Shown piece after piece: positions 10,582-19,923 of a DNA stretch of 64,000 nucleotides. Numbering within the stretch: position 1 is the first letter of the stretch; the number at the start of each line of letters is the position of its first letter. Below the pieces are notes generated by a model. The model did not search any database. It saw only the letters and a program-made list of their open reading frames with translations, and was not told the origin of the DNA. The stretch is taken from contig NZ_CP010029.1 in assembly GCF_001656035.1 (NCBI RefSeq), forward strand, positions 544,410 through 608,409. Direction: 5' to 3'. The stretch comes from Yersinia entomophaga (lineage in GTDB: Bacteria > Pseudomonadota > Gammaproteobacteria > Enterobacterales > Enterobacteriaceae). A program made the translations under genes and the position numbers.

Positions 10582-12345
10582 TTAGTTTTTTGCCCAGTAA
10601 CGACGCTTGGCCGCTTGCAACTTCTCATAGGCTCCCAACAGCGCCTGATGTGCCGGTAATGCTTTCAAATCAGGATCGATGCTAAACAGCCCGTGGAAGC
10701 GAACTTCGCCACAAAGGGCGGCAGAAGCGGCATCCACAGCATCTTGACCGTACATTTTCATGAATGCGCCATGATATTGGGCAGGATCGCGATCCGGCTC
10801 TTGAGTCAGCAGCAGCAAGGTTTGCAGGCAACGGTAATAGTTAGCCTGTTCAGGAGTAAATACGGAGGCGTTGAAATCCTGCGTCCACTCAACCCAAATC
10901 AACGCTTGCTCCAAATCACCACCGGCTAGCGCCAGCATGGATTTCAGCTCGCCAACGCGCAGGGTATACCAGCCGTTGTCTTTCCCAGAGGCGATGCCCA
11001 GCAGTTCACGAACGCGGGCAAAATCATCCAGACCTTCGTCGTCCAGCTGTTCGATCAATTGCAGATACTGCTCTGGCTTCCACTCGGTGCCTGGCAACGC
11101 CAGCAGAGTGTCACGCAGATGTACGCCCATAGTGTTATTGGCCATCAGCAAATCTTCTGCCGGATAGATGTCGGACATACCCGGTACCAGAATACGGCAG
11201 GCGTAAACGCCCAAATGCTCATAATCTGCAATGTAAACTTCAGCATCTTCCTGTTTGAAGATCGCCATCAGCGTAGCGAATTCTTCTTCGGTTGTGCCGC
11301 TGAAATTCCAGTCAACGAACGGATAGTCTGCGTCCTGCTTGAACATATCCCAGCTAATTAAACCGCTGGAATCGATAAAGTGAGTTTCCAGATTGGTGTG
11401 TTCGGCCACTTCTTCGTCATCGAAGGTTGGAGCGGTGAAAACATCCAAATCTTTCAGGCTGCGGCCTTGCAACAATTCGGTCACGGTGCGCTCCAGCGCT
11501 ACGCCGAAGTCAGGATGCGCGCCGAATGAAGCAAAACAAGTTCCGTTAGAAGGGTTGAATAAGACGACGCAAATAACCGGGTAAGCGCCGCCCAAAGAGG
11601 CGTCATAAGAAAGGATTGGGAAACCTTCCTCTTCCAGTTTTGCAATGGCTTCAACTACGCCAGGGTAGCGGTTCAGCACCTCTTGCGGGATTTCGGGCAG
11701 GCTGATGGATTCCGCAATAATGCGGTTTTTCACATAGCGTTCGAAAACTTCTGACAAACCTTGGACACGTGCTTCATTGGCGGTATTACCAGCAGACATA
11801 CCATTAGACACATAAAGATTTCCTATGATATTCATAGGAATATATACTGTCTCCAGGTCAGATTGACGGGTAAAGGGCAGGGAACAGATTCCGCGCTCAA
11901 CGTTACCTGACTGTAAGTCCACCAGATCATTGGCATTTAGCTCTTTGTCTGGGTCATAAAAAGCGTGCAGCCGGGCATCGAGAATGCCTTGTGGCAGGGA
12001 GCCATCAGCCGGAATAGGGAACCACTTCTCATTGGGATAATGAACGAACTCACCGTTGGCGATTTCTTTACCCAAATAAAAATCAGCGAAGAAATAGTTA
12101 GTTGATAAACGCTCAAAATATTCACCCAGAGCGGAGGCCAGTGCGGCCTTTTTGCTCGCGCCTTTGCCGTTGGTAAAACACAGCGGACAGTCGCGATCGC
12201 GGATATGCACTGACCAAACATGAGGAACCGGATTGAGCCAGGAAGCTTCTTCAATATTAAAACCGAGATCGCTCAGTTTTTGCTGAAAACGGGAAATGGA
12301 GTCTTCCAGCGCAGCGTCTTTGCCGGGGATAAAAGTTTGCGTCAT
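10582..12345 (-). CDS. ycaO: YcaO protein, RimO-associated / YcaO-superfamily ATP-dependent cyclodehydratase fold
   Basis: Close to E. coli YcaO along its whole length (587 versus 586 residues). In E. coli it aids the beta-methylthiolation of ribosomal protein S12 by RimO; related enzymes in other settings build azolines. The YcaO ATP-binding region (GKGASKKAALASALGEYFERLS and the later EVFERYVKNR segment) is intact and a C-terminal helical repeat-like domain (about residues 430-587) follows. ATG at 12345 (MTQTFIPGKDAALEDS) was chosen over the in-frame GTG at 12354 by homology. Monocistronic, divergent from ansB, with its own terminator. Confidence 0.95.
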   Translation of the reverse strand: MTQTFIPGKDAALEDSISRFQQKLSDLGFNIEEASWLNPVPHVWSVHIRDRDCPLCFTNGKGASKKAALASALGEYFERLSTNYFFADFYLGKEIANGEFVHYPNEKWFPIPADGSLPQGILDARLHAFYDPDKELNANDLVDLQSGNVERGICSLPFTRQSDLETVYIPMNIIGNLYVSNGMSAGNTANEARVQGLSEVFERYVKNRIIAESISLPEIPQEVLNRYPGVVEAIAKLEEEGFPILSYDASLGGAYPVICVVLFNPSNGTCFASFGAHPDFGVALERTVTELLQGRSLKDLDVFTAPTFDDEEVAEHTNLETHFIDSSGLISWDMFKQDADYPFVDWNFSGTTEEEFATLMAIFKQEDAEVYIADYEHLGVYACRILVPGMSDIYPAEDLLMANNTMGVHLRDTLLALPGTEWKPEQYLQLIEQLDDEGLDDFARVRELLGIASGKDNGWYTLRVGELKSMLALAGGDLEQALIWVEWTQDFNASVFTPEQANYYRCLQTLLLLTQEPDRDPAQYHGAFMKMYGQDAVDAASAALCGEVRFHGLFSIDPDLKALPAHQALLGAYEKLQAAKRRYWAKN

Positions 12346-12494
12346 GTTTTTCACTTTTTGACCGTACTAAAAACGCGCAATCATACGGGGTTTTGGCCGA
12401 TAGCTCCATGTATTCCTAAAGCACAATATATGTCACAGTATTTGTGTGGATTTACCGGATAATTCATTCATTTATAAAAAAGGGAGTTGGCAAG

Positions 12495-13532
12495 ATGAAG
12501 TCTTTAAAATTAACCGTTTTGGCAGGGATTTTGGCAGGGATTAGTGGTTCGGCCTTGGCTATGCCGAATATTACGCTGTTAGCGACCGGCGGCACCATTG
12601 CTGGCGGCGGCGATTCAGCCACCAAATCCAACTACACCGCGGGGAAAATTGGTGTGGATGCCTTGGTTAATGCAGTTCCGGAAATCAAAAACATTGCCAA
12701 CGTACACGGCGAGCAATTGGTCAATATCGGTTCCCAAGACATGAATGACGATGTCTGGTTGAAACTGGCTAAGAGAATCAATGCAGACTGTGCAAAAACC
12801 GATGGTTTTGTGATTACTCACGGTACCGATACTCTGGAAGAAACGGCTTACTTCCTCGATTTGACGGTAAAATGCGATAAACCTGTGGTTGTGGTTGGCG
12901 CAATGCGCCCAGCTACAGCAATGGGCGCTGATGGCCCACTGAATCTTTATAATGCAGTGGTTGTTGCCAGTGATCCGCAGTCAGCCAAGCGCGGCGTCTT
13001 GGTGGCAATGAACGATGTGGTATTGGATGGCCGCGATGTGACCAAGACCAGCACCACTTCAGTACAGACCTTCCAGTCACCAAACACCGGTACCGTCGGC
13101 TTGATCCATGACGGTAAAGTGAATTATCTGCACGCAAGCGAACACAAACAAACTCCGTTTGACGTCACCAAACTGACGACCTTGCCGAAAGTTGGCATCG
13201 TTTATAGCTATGCAAACGCGTCCGATCTTCCAGCCAAAGCCTTTATCGCCGATGGTTATCAGGGCATCGTCAGCGCCGGTGTGGGTAATGGCAACATGTA
13301 CCACAGCGTCTTCGACACTCTGGCAACTGCGGCACACAATGGCGTCGCCGTGGTGCGTTCTTCTCGCGTACCAACCGGTTCTACCACGCAGGATGCTGAA
13401 GTTGACGATACCAAGTACGGTTTTGTGGCTTCTGGCCTGTTGAATCCGCAAAAAGCTCGCGTATTGCTGCAATTAGCCTTAACGCAGACCAAAAATCCGC
13501 AGGAAATTCAAAAAATGTTCCTGACTTACTAA
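12495..13532 (+). CDS. ansB: Periplasmic L-asparaginase II
   Basis: Hydrolyses L-asparagine to aspartate and ammonia in the periplasm. From ATG 12495 (AGGGA 9 bases upstream) the product is 345 residues with a Sec signal peptide of about 22 residues ending in ALA, then mature MPNITLLATGGTIAGGG. The first catalytic threonine lies in ATGGTIAGGG and the second triad threonine-aspartate in THGTDTLEET; the YANAS stretch is also typical of type II enzymes. The frame is open further upstream but that extension has no homology. Family members are anaerobically induced through CRP and FNR; I could not identify convincing sites here. Divergent from ycaO. Confidence 0.95.
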   Translation: MKSLKLTVLAGILAGISGSALAMPNITLLATGGTIAGGGDSATKSNYTAGKIGVDALVNAVPEIKNIANVHGEQLVNIGSQDMNDDVWLKLAKRINADCAKTDGFVITHGTDTLEETAYFLDLTVKCDKPVVVVGAMRPATAMGADGPLNLYNAVVVASDPQSAKRGVLVAMNDVVLDGRDVTKTSTTSVQTFQSPNTGTVGLIHDGKVNYLHASEHKQTPFDVTKLTTLPKVGIVYSYANASDLPAKAFIADGYQGIVSAGVGNGNMYHSVFDTLATAAHNGVAVVRSSRVPTGSTTQDAEVDDTKYGFVASGLLNPQKARVLLQLALTQTKNPQEIQKMFLTY

Positions 13533-13553
13533 GTCGTTCATTTTATTAATTCG

Positions 13554-13576
13554 GGGGCGGCTCGCTGCCCCTTTTT
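13554..13576 (+). terminator. Intrinsic terminator of ansB
   Basis: GGGGC/GCCCC stem extended by two weaker pairs around a CTCG loop, followed by five T residues. Confidence 0.85.
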
Positions 13577-13850
13577 ACCCCGAATCCTTTTTCGCACCAA
13601 AACCCGCCGCTAACGCGCACCTGACGTCATTCAAGCTCAAATTGAGTTATCTATCGCGTAGTGAGTCGCATAGTCATTAACTTTCAGCGAATAATTCTGC
13701 ATGAAATGCCAATAGGCGGGCGAACCGCTATAAAACGCCGGGACGCTTTCGACCTTCTGGATGAATAAGCGTTGCAGCCGTTGAATGCGAATGATAAAAC
13801 CGATGTATGGGTTAAAACGATGATTATCTCAGTGAAAGCGGTGAGGGGAA

Positions 13851-14936
13851 ATGACACAGGTTTACAATTTTAGCGCTGGCCCAGCAATGCTGCCGGTGGA
13901 AGTTCTGCGTCGTGCACAACAAGAATTATGCAACTGGCATGGCATTGGCACCTCAGTGATGGAAATCAGCCATCGCAGTAAAGAATTCATTCAAGTGGCC
14001 GAGCAATCCGAACAGGATCTGCGGGATCTGTTGAAAATTCCTGATAATTATAAAGTGCTGTTTTGCCACGGCGGAGCCAGAGCGCAATTTGCCGCAGTGC
14101 CGCAGAATCTGCTGGGTGATAAAACCTCGGCAGATTACATCGATGGCGGCTATTGGGCACACAGCGCCATTAATGAAGCTCAGAAATATTGCGAGCCAAA
14201 TGTTATTGATATTAAAGCACAAATTGATGGTCTGACCGGCGTTCTGCCTATGAGCCAATGGCAGTTAAGCGCGGATGCAGCCTATGTGCATTATTGCCCG
14301 AACGAAACCATCGACGGCGTGGCGATCCATGAAGATCCCGATTTTGGCGATAAAATCGTGGTGGCCGATTATTCCTCATCGATTCTTTCCCGTCCTATTG
14401 ATATCAGCCGCTATGGCCTGATTTACGCTGGCGCACAGAAGAATATCGGGCCTGCGGGTTTGACGTTGGTGATTGTTCGTGAAGACCTGCTGGGCAAAGC
14501 GCACAAACATGTGCCGTCTATTTTGGATTATCAGGTATTGGCGAAGAATGACTCGATGTTCAACACGCCGCCAACCTTCGCCTGGTATCTTTCCGGCATG
14601 GTCTTTAAGTGGTTGAAAGAGCAGGGCGGTCTGGTGGAAATGGAAAAACGTAACCGCGCCAAAGCCGAATTACTTTATAGTGCTATTGATAGCAGCGATT
14701 TTTATCGCAATCAGGTGGCCACGGCCAACCGTTCCTGGATGAATATTCCGTTCCAACTGGCTAAACCGGAACTGGATAACGTTTTCCTCAGTGAAGCCGA
14801 AGCGTTGGGCCTGCAAGCGTTGAAAGGCCATCGGGTTGCAGGCGGTATGCGGGCGTCCATTTATAACGCTATGCCGATTGAAGGCGTTAAAGTATTAACT
14901 GATTTTATGGTTGACTTTGAACGTCGCCATGCCTGA
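13851..14936 (+). CDS. serC: Phosphoserine aminotransferase
   Basis: PLP enzyme of serine synthesis (3-phosphohydroxypyruvate to phosphoserine) and of pyridoxal phosphate synthesis. 361 residues. [10 protein letters not shown] start, substrate-binding ISHRSKEF and the PLP lysine in [12 protein letters not shown] (about residue 197) are visible. GAGGGG is 5 bases before the ATG. aroA follows after 139 bp containing an intercistronic hairpin, the classic serC-aroA mixed-function operon. Confidence 0.97.
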   Translation: MTQVYNFSAGPAMLPVEVLRRAQQELCNWHGIGTSVMEISHRSKEFIQVAEQSEQDLRDLLKIPDNYKVLFCHGGARAQFAAVPQNLLGDKTSADYIDGGYWAHSAINEAQKYCEPNVIDIKAQIDGLTGVLPMSQWQLSADAAYVHYCPNETIDGVAIHEDPDFGDKIVVADYSSSILSRPIDISRYGLIYAGAQKNIGPAGLTLVIVREDLLGKAHKHVPSILDYQVLAKNDSMFNTPPTFAWYLSGMVFKWLKEQGGLVEMEKRNRAKAELLYSAIDSSDFYRNQVATANRSWMNIPFQLAKPELDNVFLSEAEALGLQALKGHRVAGGMRASIYNAMPIEGVKVLTDFMVDFERRHA

Positions 14937-15018
14937 TAGCGTTTCAGGGATTTCCTGCTTTATCGGCAGTTATTTTCCCAATGTATTTAGCGGTATGTGC
15001 CGCCATTTTTTGCCTCAA

Positions 15019-15044
15019 AACAGCCCCGTTCATGCGGGGTTGTT
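15019..15044 (+). terminator. Intercistronic hairpin between serC and aroA
   Basis: 10-bp stem (15019-15028 with 15035-15044, one G-T pair), loop of 6 bases, no T-run. It probably causes partial termination or mRNA stabilisation within the operon rather than full termination. Confidence 0.65.
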
Positions 15045-15075
15045 GATTAATAGAAGACTGGAGAGTGTTTTTCCC

Positions 15076-16362
15076 ATGCTGGAATCCCTGACGTTACAAC
15101 CCATCGCGCTGATTGACGGCACCGTTAATCTTCCCGGCTCCAAAAGTGTGTCTAATCGCGCCCTGCTGCTGGCGGCACTGGCTGAGGGGACAACCCGGCT
15201 AAACAATCTGTTAGATAGCGATGATATTCGCCATATGCTGAATGCCCTGAAAACGTTGGGCGTTAATTATCGTCTTTCCGCCGATCGCACCCAATGTGAG
15301 ATTGACGGGCTGGGGAGCCCGCTGTTGGCCGCTGAGCCGGTAGAGTTATTCCTCGGTAACGCAGGCACCGCAATGCGCCCATTGGCTGCTGCTTTGTGCC
15401 TGAGCCACGGCGACGTGATATTAACCGGCGAGCCACGTATGAAAGAACGCCCAATAGGCCATTTGGTGGACGCATTGCGTCAGGGCGGCGCGCAGATTGA
15501 TTATCTGGAACAGGAAAATTATCCGCCGCTGCGTATTCGCGGTGGTTTCCGCGGCGGCGAGCTGACCGTTGACGGCAGCGTATCCAGCCAGTTCCTGACG
15601 GCGCTGTTGATGGCAGCACCTTTGGCTGCGCAGGATACGCAAATTCGTATTCAAGGCGATTTGGTTTCCAAACCTTATATCGATATTACTTTGCATTTGA
15701 TGCAAAGCTTTGGCGTTGAAGTGACGCACGAAAACTATCAGATCTTCTATATTGCGGGCGGCCAAACTTATCGTTCGCCGGGTGAATATCTGGTAGAAGG
15801 CGATGCGTCCTCCGCCTCTTACTTCCTCGCTGCGGCAGCGATCAAAGGTGGCACTGTACGTGTGACCGGAATCGGTAAGAAAAGCGTGCAGGGCGATACC
15901 AAATTTGCTGACGTATTGGAAAAAATGGGTGCAATCATCCGTTGGGGTGATGATTATATCGAATGTAGCCGAGGGGAGTTACGAGGCATCGATATGGACA
16001 TGAACCATATTCCCGATGCGGCGATGACCATTGCTACCACCGCGCTGTTTGCCGAAGGGCCAACAATCATTCGCAATATTTATAACTGGCGGGTAAAAGA
16101 AACCGATCGTCTGGCAGCCATGGCCACCGAACTGCGTAAAGTTGGAGCAGAAGTGGAAGAAGGCCACGACTATATTCGCGTGCTTCCACCTGCGCAGCTG
16201 ATCGCGGCAGAGATCGGCACTTATAACGATCATCGTATGGCGATGTGTTTCTCGCTGGTGGCGTTATCGGATACGCCGGTCACTATTCTCGATCCGAAAT
16301 GTACCGCAAAAACCTTCCCTGACTATTTCGAACAGTTGGCTCGCTTAAGCCAAACCGCATGA
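15076..16362 (+). CDS. aroA: 3-phosphoshikimate 1-carboxyvinyltransferase (EPSP synthase)
   Basis: Sixth step of the shikimate pathway. From ATG 15076 the product has 428 residues (E. coli 427); the frame is open to 14911 inside serC but only this ATG, 12 bases after a GGAG, gives the conserved [10 protein letters not shown] start. Two inverse alpha-beta domains; [17 protein letters not shown] (phosphoenolpyruvate/shikimate-3-phosphate lysine) and [13 protein letters not shown] are canonical class I motifs with no substitution in the GNAGTAMRP loop. Confidence 0.97.
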   Translation: MLESLTLQPIALIDGTVNLPGSKSVSNRALLLAALAEGTTRLNNLLDSDDIRHMLNALKTLGVNYRLSADRTQCEIDGLGSPLLAAEPVELFLGNAGTAMRPLAAALCLSHGDVILTGEPRMKERPIGHLVDALRQGGAQIDYLEQENYPPLRIRGGFRGGELTVDGSVSSQFLTALLMAAPLAAQDTQIRIQGDLVSKPYIDITLHLMQSFGVEVTHENYQIFYIAGGQTYRSPGEYLVEGDASSASYFLAAAAIKGGTVRVTGIGKKSVQGDTKFADVLEKMGAIIRWGDDYIECSRGELRGIDMDMNHIPDAAMTIATTALFAEGPTIIRNIYNWRVKETDRLAAMATELRKVGAEVEEGHDYIRVLPPAQLIAAEIGTYNDHRMAMCFSLVALSDTPVTILDPKCTAKTFPDYFEQLARLSQTA

Positions 16363-16623
16363 TTCTGCTGGTTTAAGCATGGTTTGTATTAAAGTATGCT
16401 TCTTATTAATAAATGGGCGGGATAACCTTCCCATTTATACAAATTGAAAATATGTTCAGCAAAACACATCAATTTTCCCTAAACTTATTCAACGTGGTGT
16501 GGTTTTATTTTCAGCAACTACACCTCGCAGGGTAACAGTTCTCGCAGATGCGGCGTATAATGTCGCACCTGTGTTTACCCGATGGGGTAGACAAGAGGTT
16601 TTGCCTACCGAAAGGAGAGAGAA

Positions 16624-17313
16624 ATGACGGCGATAGCCCCGGTGATAACCGTTGATGGACCGAGTGGTGCAGGCAAAGGCACGCTGTGTAAAGCACTGGC
16701 TGAAACGCTGAAATGGCGTTTACTGGATTCAGGTGCAATCTACCGCGTTTTAGCCTTGGCTGCGTTGCATCATCAGGTCGATATCAGCACCGAAGAGGCA
16801 CTGGTTCCACTTGCCGCCCATCTCGACGTCCGTTTTGTCGCAGAAAACGGAGAATTACGCGTTATTCTTGAAGGTGAGGATGTCAGCAATGCTATCCGCA
16901 CTGAAACAGTGGGTAATACCGCCTCTCAGGCAGCCGCTTTCCCGCGTGTTCGTGAGGCGCTGTTGCGCCGTCAGCGGGCATTTCGCGAAGCGCCGGGTCT
17001 GATTGCCGACGGCAGAGATATGGGAACCGTAGTGTTTCCCGATGCGCCAGTGAAGATATTTCTTGATGCCAGTTCGGAAGAACGAGCACACAGACGCATG
17101 CTACAGTTGCAGGAAAAGGGCTTTAATGTTAACTTTGAACGTCTTTTAGCCGAGATACAGGAGCGAGATGATCGCGATCGTAATCGGTCTATAGCGCCTT
17201 TAGTACCCGCAGCCGATGCGTTAATACTGGATTCAACCAGTATGTCCATCGAGCAGGTGATTGAACAAGCGCTGGCGTATGCCCAAAAAGTTTTAGCGTT
17301 GCCGTCGTGTTAA
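16624..17313 (+). CDS. cmk: Cytidylate kinase
   Basis: Phosphorylates CMP and dCMP. 229 residues with P-loop GPSGAGKGT at about residues 13-21, the long CMP-kinase insert domain, [13 protein letters not shown] (base/phosphate contact) and the RDDRDRNRS lid arginines. AAGGAGAG lies just before the ATG. Precedes rpsA, the usual pairing; some rpsA transcription starts in or before cmk. Confidence 0.97.
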   Translation: MTAIAPVITVDGPSGAGKGTLCKALAETLKWRLLDSGAIYRVLALAALHHQVDISTEEALVPLAAHLDVRFVAENGELRVILEGEDVSNAIRTETVGNTASQAAAFPRVREALLRRQRAFREAPGLIADGRDMGTVVFPDAPVKIFLDASSEERAHRRMLQLQEKGFNVNFERLLAEIQERDDRDRNRSIAPLVPAADALILDSTSMSIEQVIEQALAYAQKVLALPSC

Positions 17314-17468
17314 TAACGTCAGCGTAGCAAGAACCGAGCTCTTAATAACTTGTTATTAAAGGGCAAATTAACCTTACTGCCAAGGATGGACGGCGAGGCA
17401 TGTGAAACAACCCCATTAGGCAGGATGCCCGATGGACGTTAAACTTAAGAATCCTGAAGATTATTAAC
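17314..17468 (+). promoter_or_regulatory. rpsA leader with autoregulatory translation start
   Basis: 155-bp spacer upstream of rpsA. As in other gamma-proteobacteria it has no canonical Shine-Dalgarno, only GAAG at 17456-17459 nine bases before the ATG, and several G/C-rich segments able to fold into consecutive hairpins. In E. coli this leader gives efficient start without a strong SD and is repressed by free S1. Confidence 0.7.
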
Positions 17469-19142
17469 ATGACAGAATCTTTTGCTCAACTCTTTGAAGA
17501 ATCCCTGAAAACAATTGAAACACGTCCGGGCTCTATCGTCCGTGGTGTTGTTGTTTCTATCGATAAAGATATCGTACTGGTTGACGCCGGTCTGAAATCC
17601 GAATCCGCAATTCCAGCAGAACAGTTCAAGAACGCGCAAGGCGAACTGGAAATTCAGGTTGGCGACGAAGTTGACGTTGCACTGGACGCAGTTGAAGATG
17701 GCTTCGGTGAAACTCAGCTGTCCCGTGAGAAAGCTAAGCGTCACGAAGCATGGCTGACTCTGGAAAAAGCTTTCGAAGTTGCTGCAACTGTAATCGGCGT
17801 GATCAACGGTAAAGTGAAGGGCGGCTTCACAGTCGAACTGAACGGCATCCGTGCGTTCCTGCCAGGTTCACTGGTTGACGTGCGTCCAGTTCGCGATACT
17901 CTGCATCTGGAAGGCAAAGAGCTTGAGTTCAAAGTCATCAAGCTGGATCAGAAACGCAACAACGTAGTTGTTTCTCGTCGTGCCGTTATCGAATCAGAAA
18001 ACAGCGCAGAACGCGATCAATTGCTGGAAAACCTGCAAGAAGGCATGGAAGTTAAAGGTATCGTTAAGAACCTGACTGACTACGGTGCATTCGTTGATCT
18101 GGGCGGCGTTGATGGCTTGCTGCACATTACTGACATGGCTTGGAAACGCGTTAAGCATCCAAGCGAAATCGTCAATGTGGGCGACGAAATCACTGTTAAA
18201 GTGCTGAAGTTCGACCGCGAACGTACTCGTGTATCCCTGGGCTTGAAACAGCTGGGCGAAGATCCATGGGTTGCTATCGCTAAACGTTACCCAGAAAGCA
18301 CTAAGCTGACTGGTCGTGTAACCAACCTGACTGATTACGGCTGCTTCGTAGAAATCGAAGAAGGCGTTGAAGGTCTGGTACACGTTTCTGAAATGGATTG
18401 GACCAACAAAAACATTCACCCGTCTAAAGTTGTTAACGTAGGCGACGTAGTGGAAGTTATGGTTCTGGACATCGATGAAGAACGTCGTCGTATTTCTCTG
18501 GGCCTGAAACAGTGCAAATCTAACCCATGGCAGCTGTTTGCAGAAACTCACAACAAAAACGACCGCGTTGAAGGTAAAATCAAGTCTATCACTGACTTCG
18601 GTATCTTCATCGGCTTGGACGGCGGCATCGACGGCCTGGTTCACCTGTCTGACATCTCCTGGAACGTTGCAGGCGAAGAAGCAGTTCGTGAATACAAGAA
18701 AGGTGACGAGATCGCAGCTGTTGTTCTGCAAGTTGACGCAGAGCGCGAGCGCATCTCCCTGGGCGTGAAACAACTGGCAGAAGACCCGTTCAATAACTAC
18801 CTGTCTATGAACAAGAAAGGTGCTATTGTTACTGGTAAAGTAACTGCAGTTGACGCTAAAGGTGCTACAGTTGAATTGGCAGGCGGCGTAGAAGGTTACC
18901 TGCGTGCTTCTGAAGCAACTCGTGACCGCGTTGAAGATGCAACGCTGGTACTGAACGTAGGTGATGAAGTTGAAGCCAAATATACTGGCGTTGACCGTAA
19001 AAACCGCGTAATTAGCCTGTCTGTTCGTGCGAAAGACGAAGCTGATGAGAAAGATGCAATCGCTACTGTTAACAGTAAGCCAGAAGAAAGCAACTTCTCT
19101 AACGCTATGGCTGAAGCGTTCAAAGCTGCAAAAGGCGAGTAA
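17469..19142 (+). CDS. rpsA: 30S ribosomal protein S1
   Basis: 557 residues, the E. coli length. Six S1/OB-fold repeats can be followed; the last four show the GxVxxLTDYGxFVxxxxGVxGLVHxSxMxW pattern clearly (repeats starting near residues 192, 277, 364 and 451). S1 unwinds and delivers mRNA to the 30S subunit. Codon use is strongly biased to frequent codons compared with neighbours, as expected for a highly expressed gene. Confidence 0.99.
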   Translation: MTESFAQLFEESLKTIETRPGSIVRGVVVSIDKDIVLVDAGLKSESAIPAEQFKNAQGELEIQVGDEVDVALDAVEDGFGETQLSREKAKRHEAWLTLEKAFEVAATVIGVINGKVKGGFTVELNGIRAFLPGSLVDVRPVRDTLHLEGKELEFKVIKLDQKRNNVVVSRRAVIESENSAERDQLLENLQEGMEVKGIVKNLTDYGAFVDLGGVDGLLHITDMAWKRVKHPSEIVNVGDEITVKVLKFDRERTRVSLGLKQLGEDPWVAIAKRYPESTKLTGRVTNLTDYGCFVEIEEGVEGLVHVSEMDWTNKNIHPSKVVNVGDVVEVMVLDIDEERRRISLGLKQCKSNPWQLFAETHNKNDRVEGKIKSITDFGIFIGLDGGIDGLVHLSDISWNVAGEEAVREYKKGDEIAAVVLQVDAERERISLGVKQLAEDPFNNYLSMNKKGAIVTGKVTAVDAKGATVELAGGVEGYLRASEATRDRVEDATLVLNVGDEVEAKYTGVDRKNRVISLSVRAKDEADEKDAIATVNSKPEESNFSNAMAEAFKAAKGE

Positions 19143-19148
19143 TAACGG

Positions 19149-19167
19149 GGGGCGGTTTCTCCGCCCC
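19149..19167 (+). terminator. Hairpin after rpsA
   Basis: Perfect 7-bp GC stem (19149-19155 with 19161-19167) 7 bp after the rpsA stop, without T-run; probably a partial terminator or processing site ahead of ihfB. Confidence 0.55.
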
Positions 19168-19202
19168 TATACGGTAGTTTAGCTGCAAAGCTTGGAGGTA
19201 AT

Positions 19203-19487
19203 ATGACCAAGTCTGAACTTATTGAAAGACTTGCTGGCCAGCAATCTCATGTACCGGCGAAGGCCGTTGAGGATGCAGTGAAAGAAATGCTTGAACATAT
19301 GGCTGGAACATTAGCCGAAGGTGAGCGCATTGAGATCCGCGGATTTGGCAGTTTTTCTCTTCACTACCGTGCTCCGCGTGTTGGTCGTAATCCGAAAACT
19401 GGCGATAAAGTAGAGTTGGAAGGTAAATACGTTCCGCACTTTAAGCCGGGTAAAGAATTACGTGATCGCGCTAATATCTACGGTTAA
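19203..19487 (+). CDS. ihfB: Integration host factor subunit beta
   Basis: DNA-bending HU-family protein, 94 residues, partner of IhfA. The beta-arm signature [22 protein letters not shown] with the intercalating proline region (RNPKTG) is intact. GGAGGT stands 3 bases before ATG. A strong terminator follows. Confidence 0.98.
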   Translation: MTKSELIERLAGQQSHVPAKAVEDAVKEMLEHMAGTLAEGERIEIRGFGSFSLHYRAPRVGRNPKTGDKVELEGKYVPHFKPGKELRDRANIYG

Positions 19488-19527
19488 GTTGTTCGCAACC
19501 AGCCGGGTTATTGCTTGTGAAAATATG

Positions 19528-19560
19528 AAACGGTGCCTTTATGGCGCCGTTTTTCTTTTT
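19528..19560 (+). terminator. Intrinsic terminator of ihfB
   Basis: 10-bp stem (19528-19537 with 19543-19552, one G-T pair), 5-base loop, then a T-rich tail with a single C. Confidence 0.92.
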
Positions 19561-19923
19561 ATAATCATCGAATTCTGATAAAAACCTCTTTGCCAAATAA
19601 CGCCTTTATTTCCAGCTCACTTATCCTGCACTGAATTAAAAACTCGTTTTTTAAGTTAATCCTTCCCCCTGTATTCACTTTCACTCTGAGTTAAACCAAT
19701 CATCCGCTGTTTTCCTCACGTTATTTCTTTCTAACTAGTCACTATTTTTTGAAGTTTGTCGCAATTCCATTTGGGTATTTGCAACCGCTGAAACTCGCTT
19801 TCGAGGCTCCTCGGAGGATTTAGTCTTGATGCTGGTAAAGCACGCTTTAATACTGAAAATACGCTTAGCGGCAGGATGCTGTGAAAAGACCAATAGCTAA
19901 TTATCAAAGGATGATTTTTTACT
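19561..19923. other. ihfB-comEC spacer
   Basis: About 360 bp, AT-rich in the first half, with no credible gene. A CGAGG/CCTCG inverted pair lies at 19802-19813. It should hold the comEC promoter; none was assigned. Confidence 0.35.

Noticed and set aside
12431..12449. TCACA/TGTGT elements in the ycaO-ansB spacer as a CRP site
   Set aside because: Half sites are in the wrong relative orientation for CRP binding.
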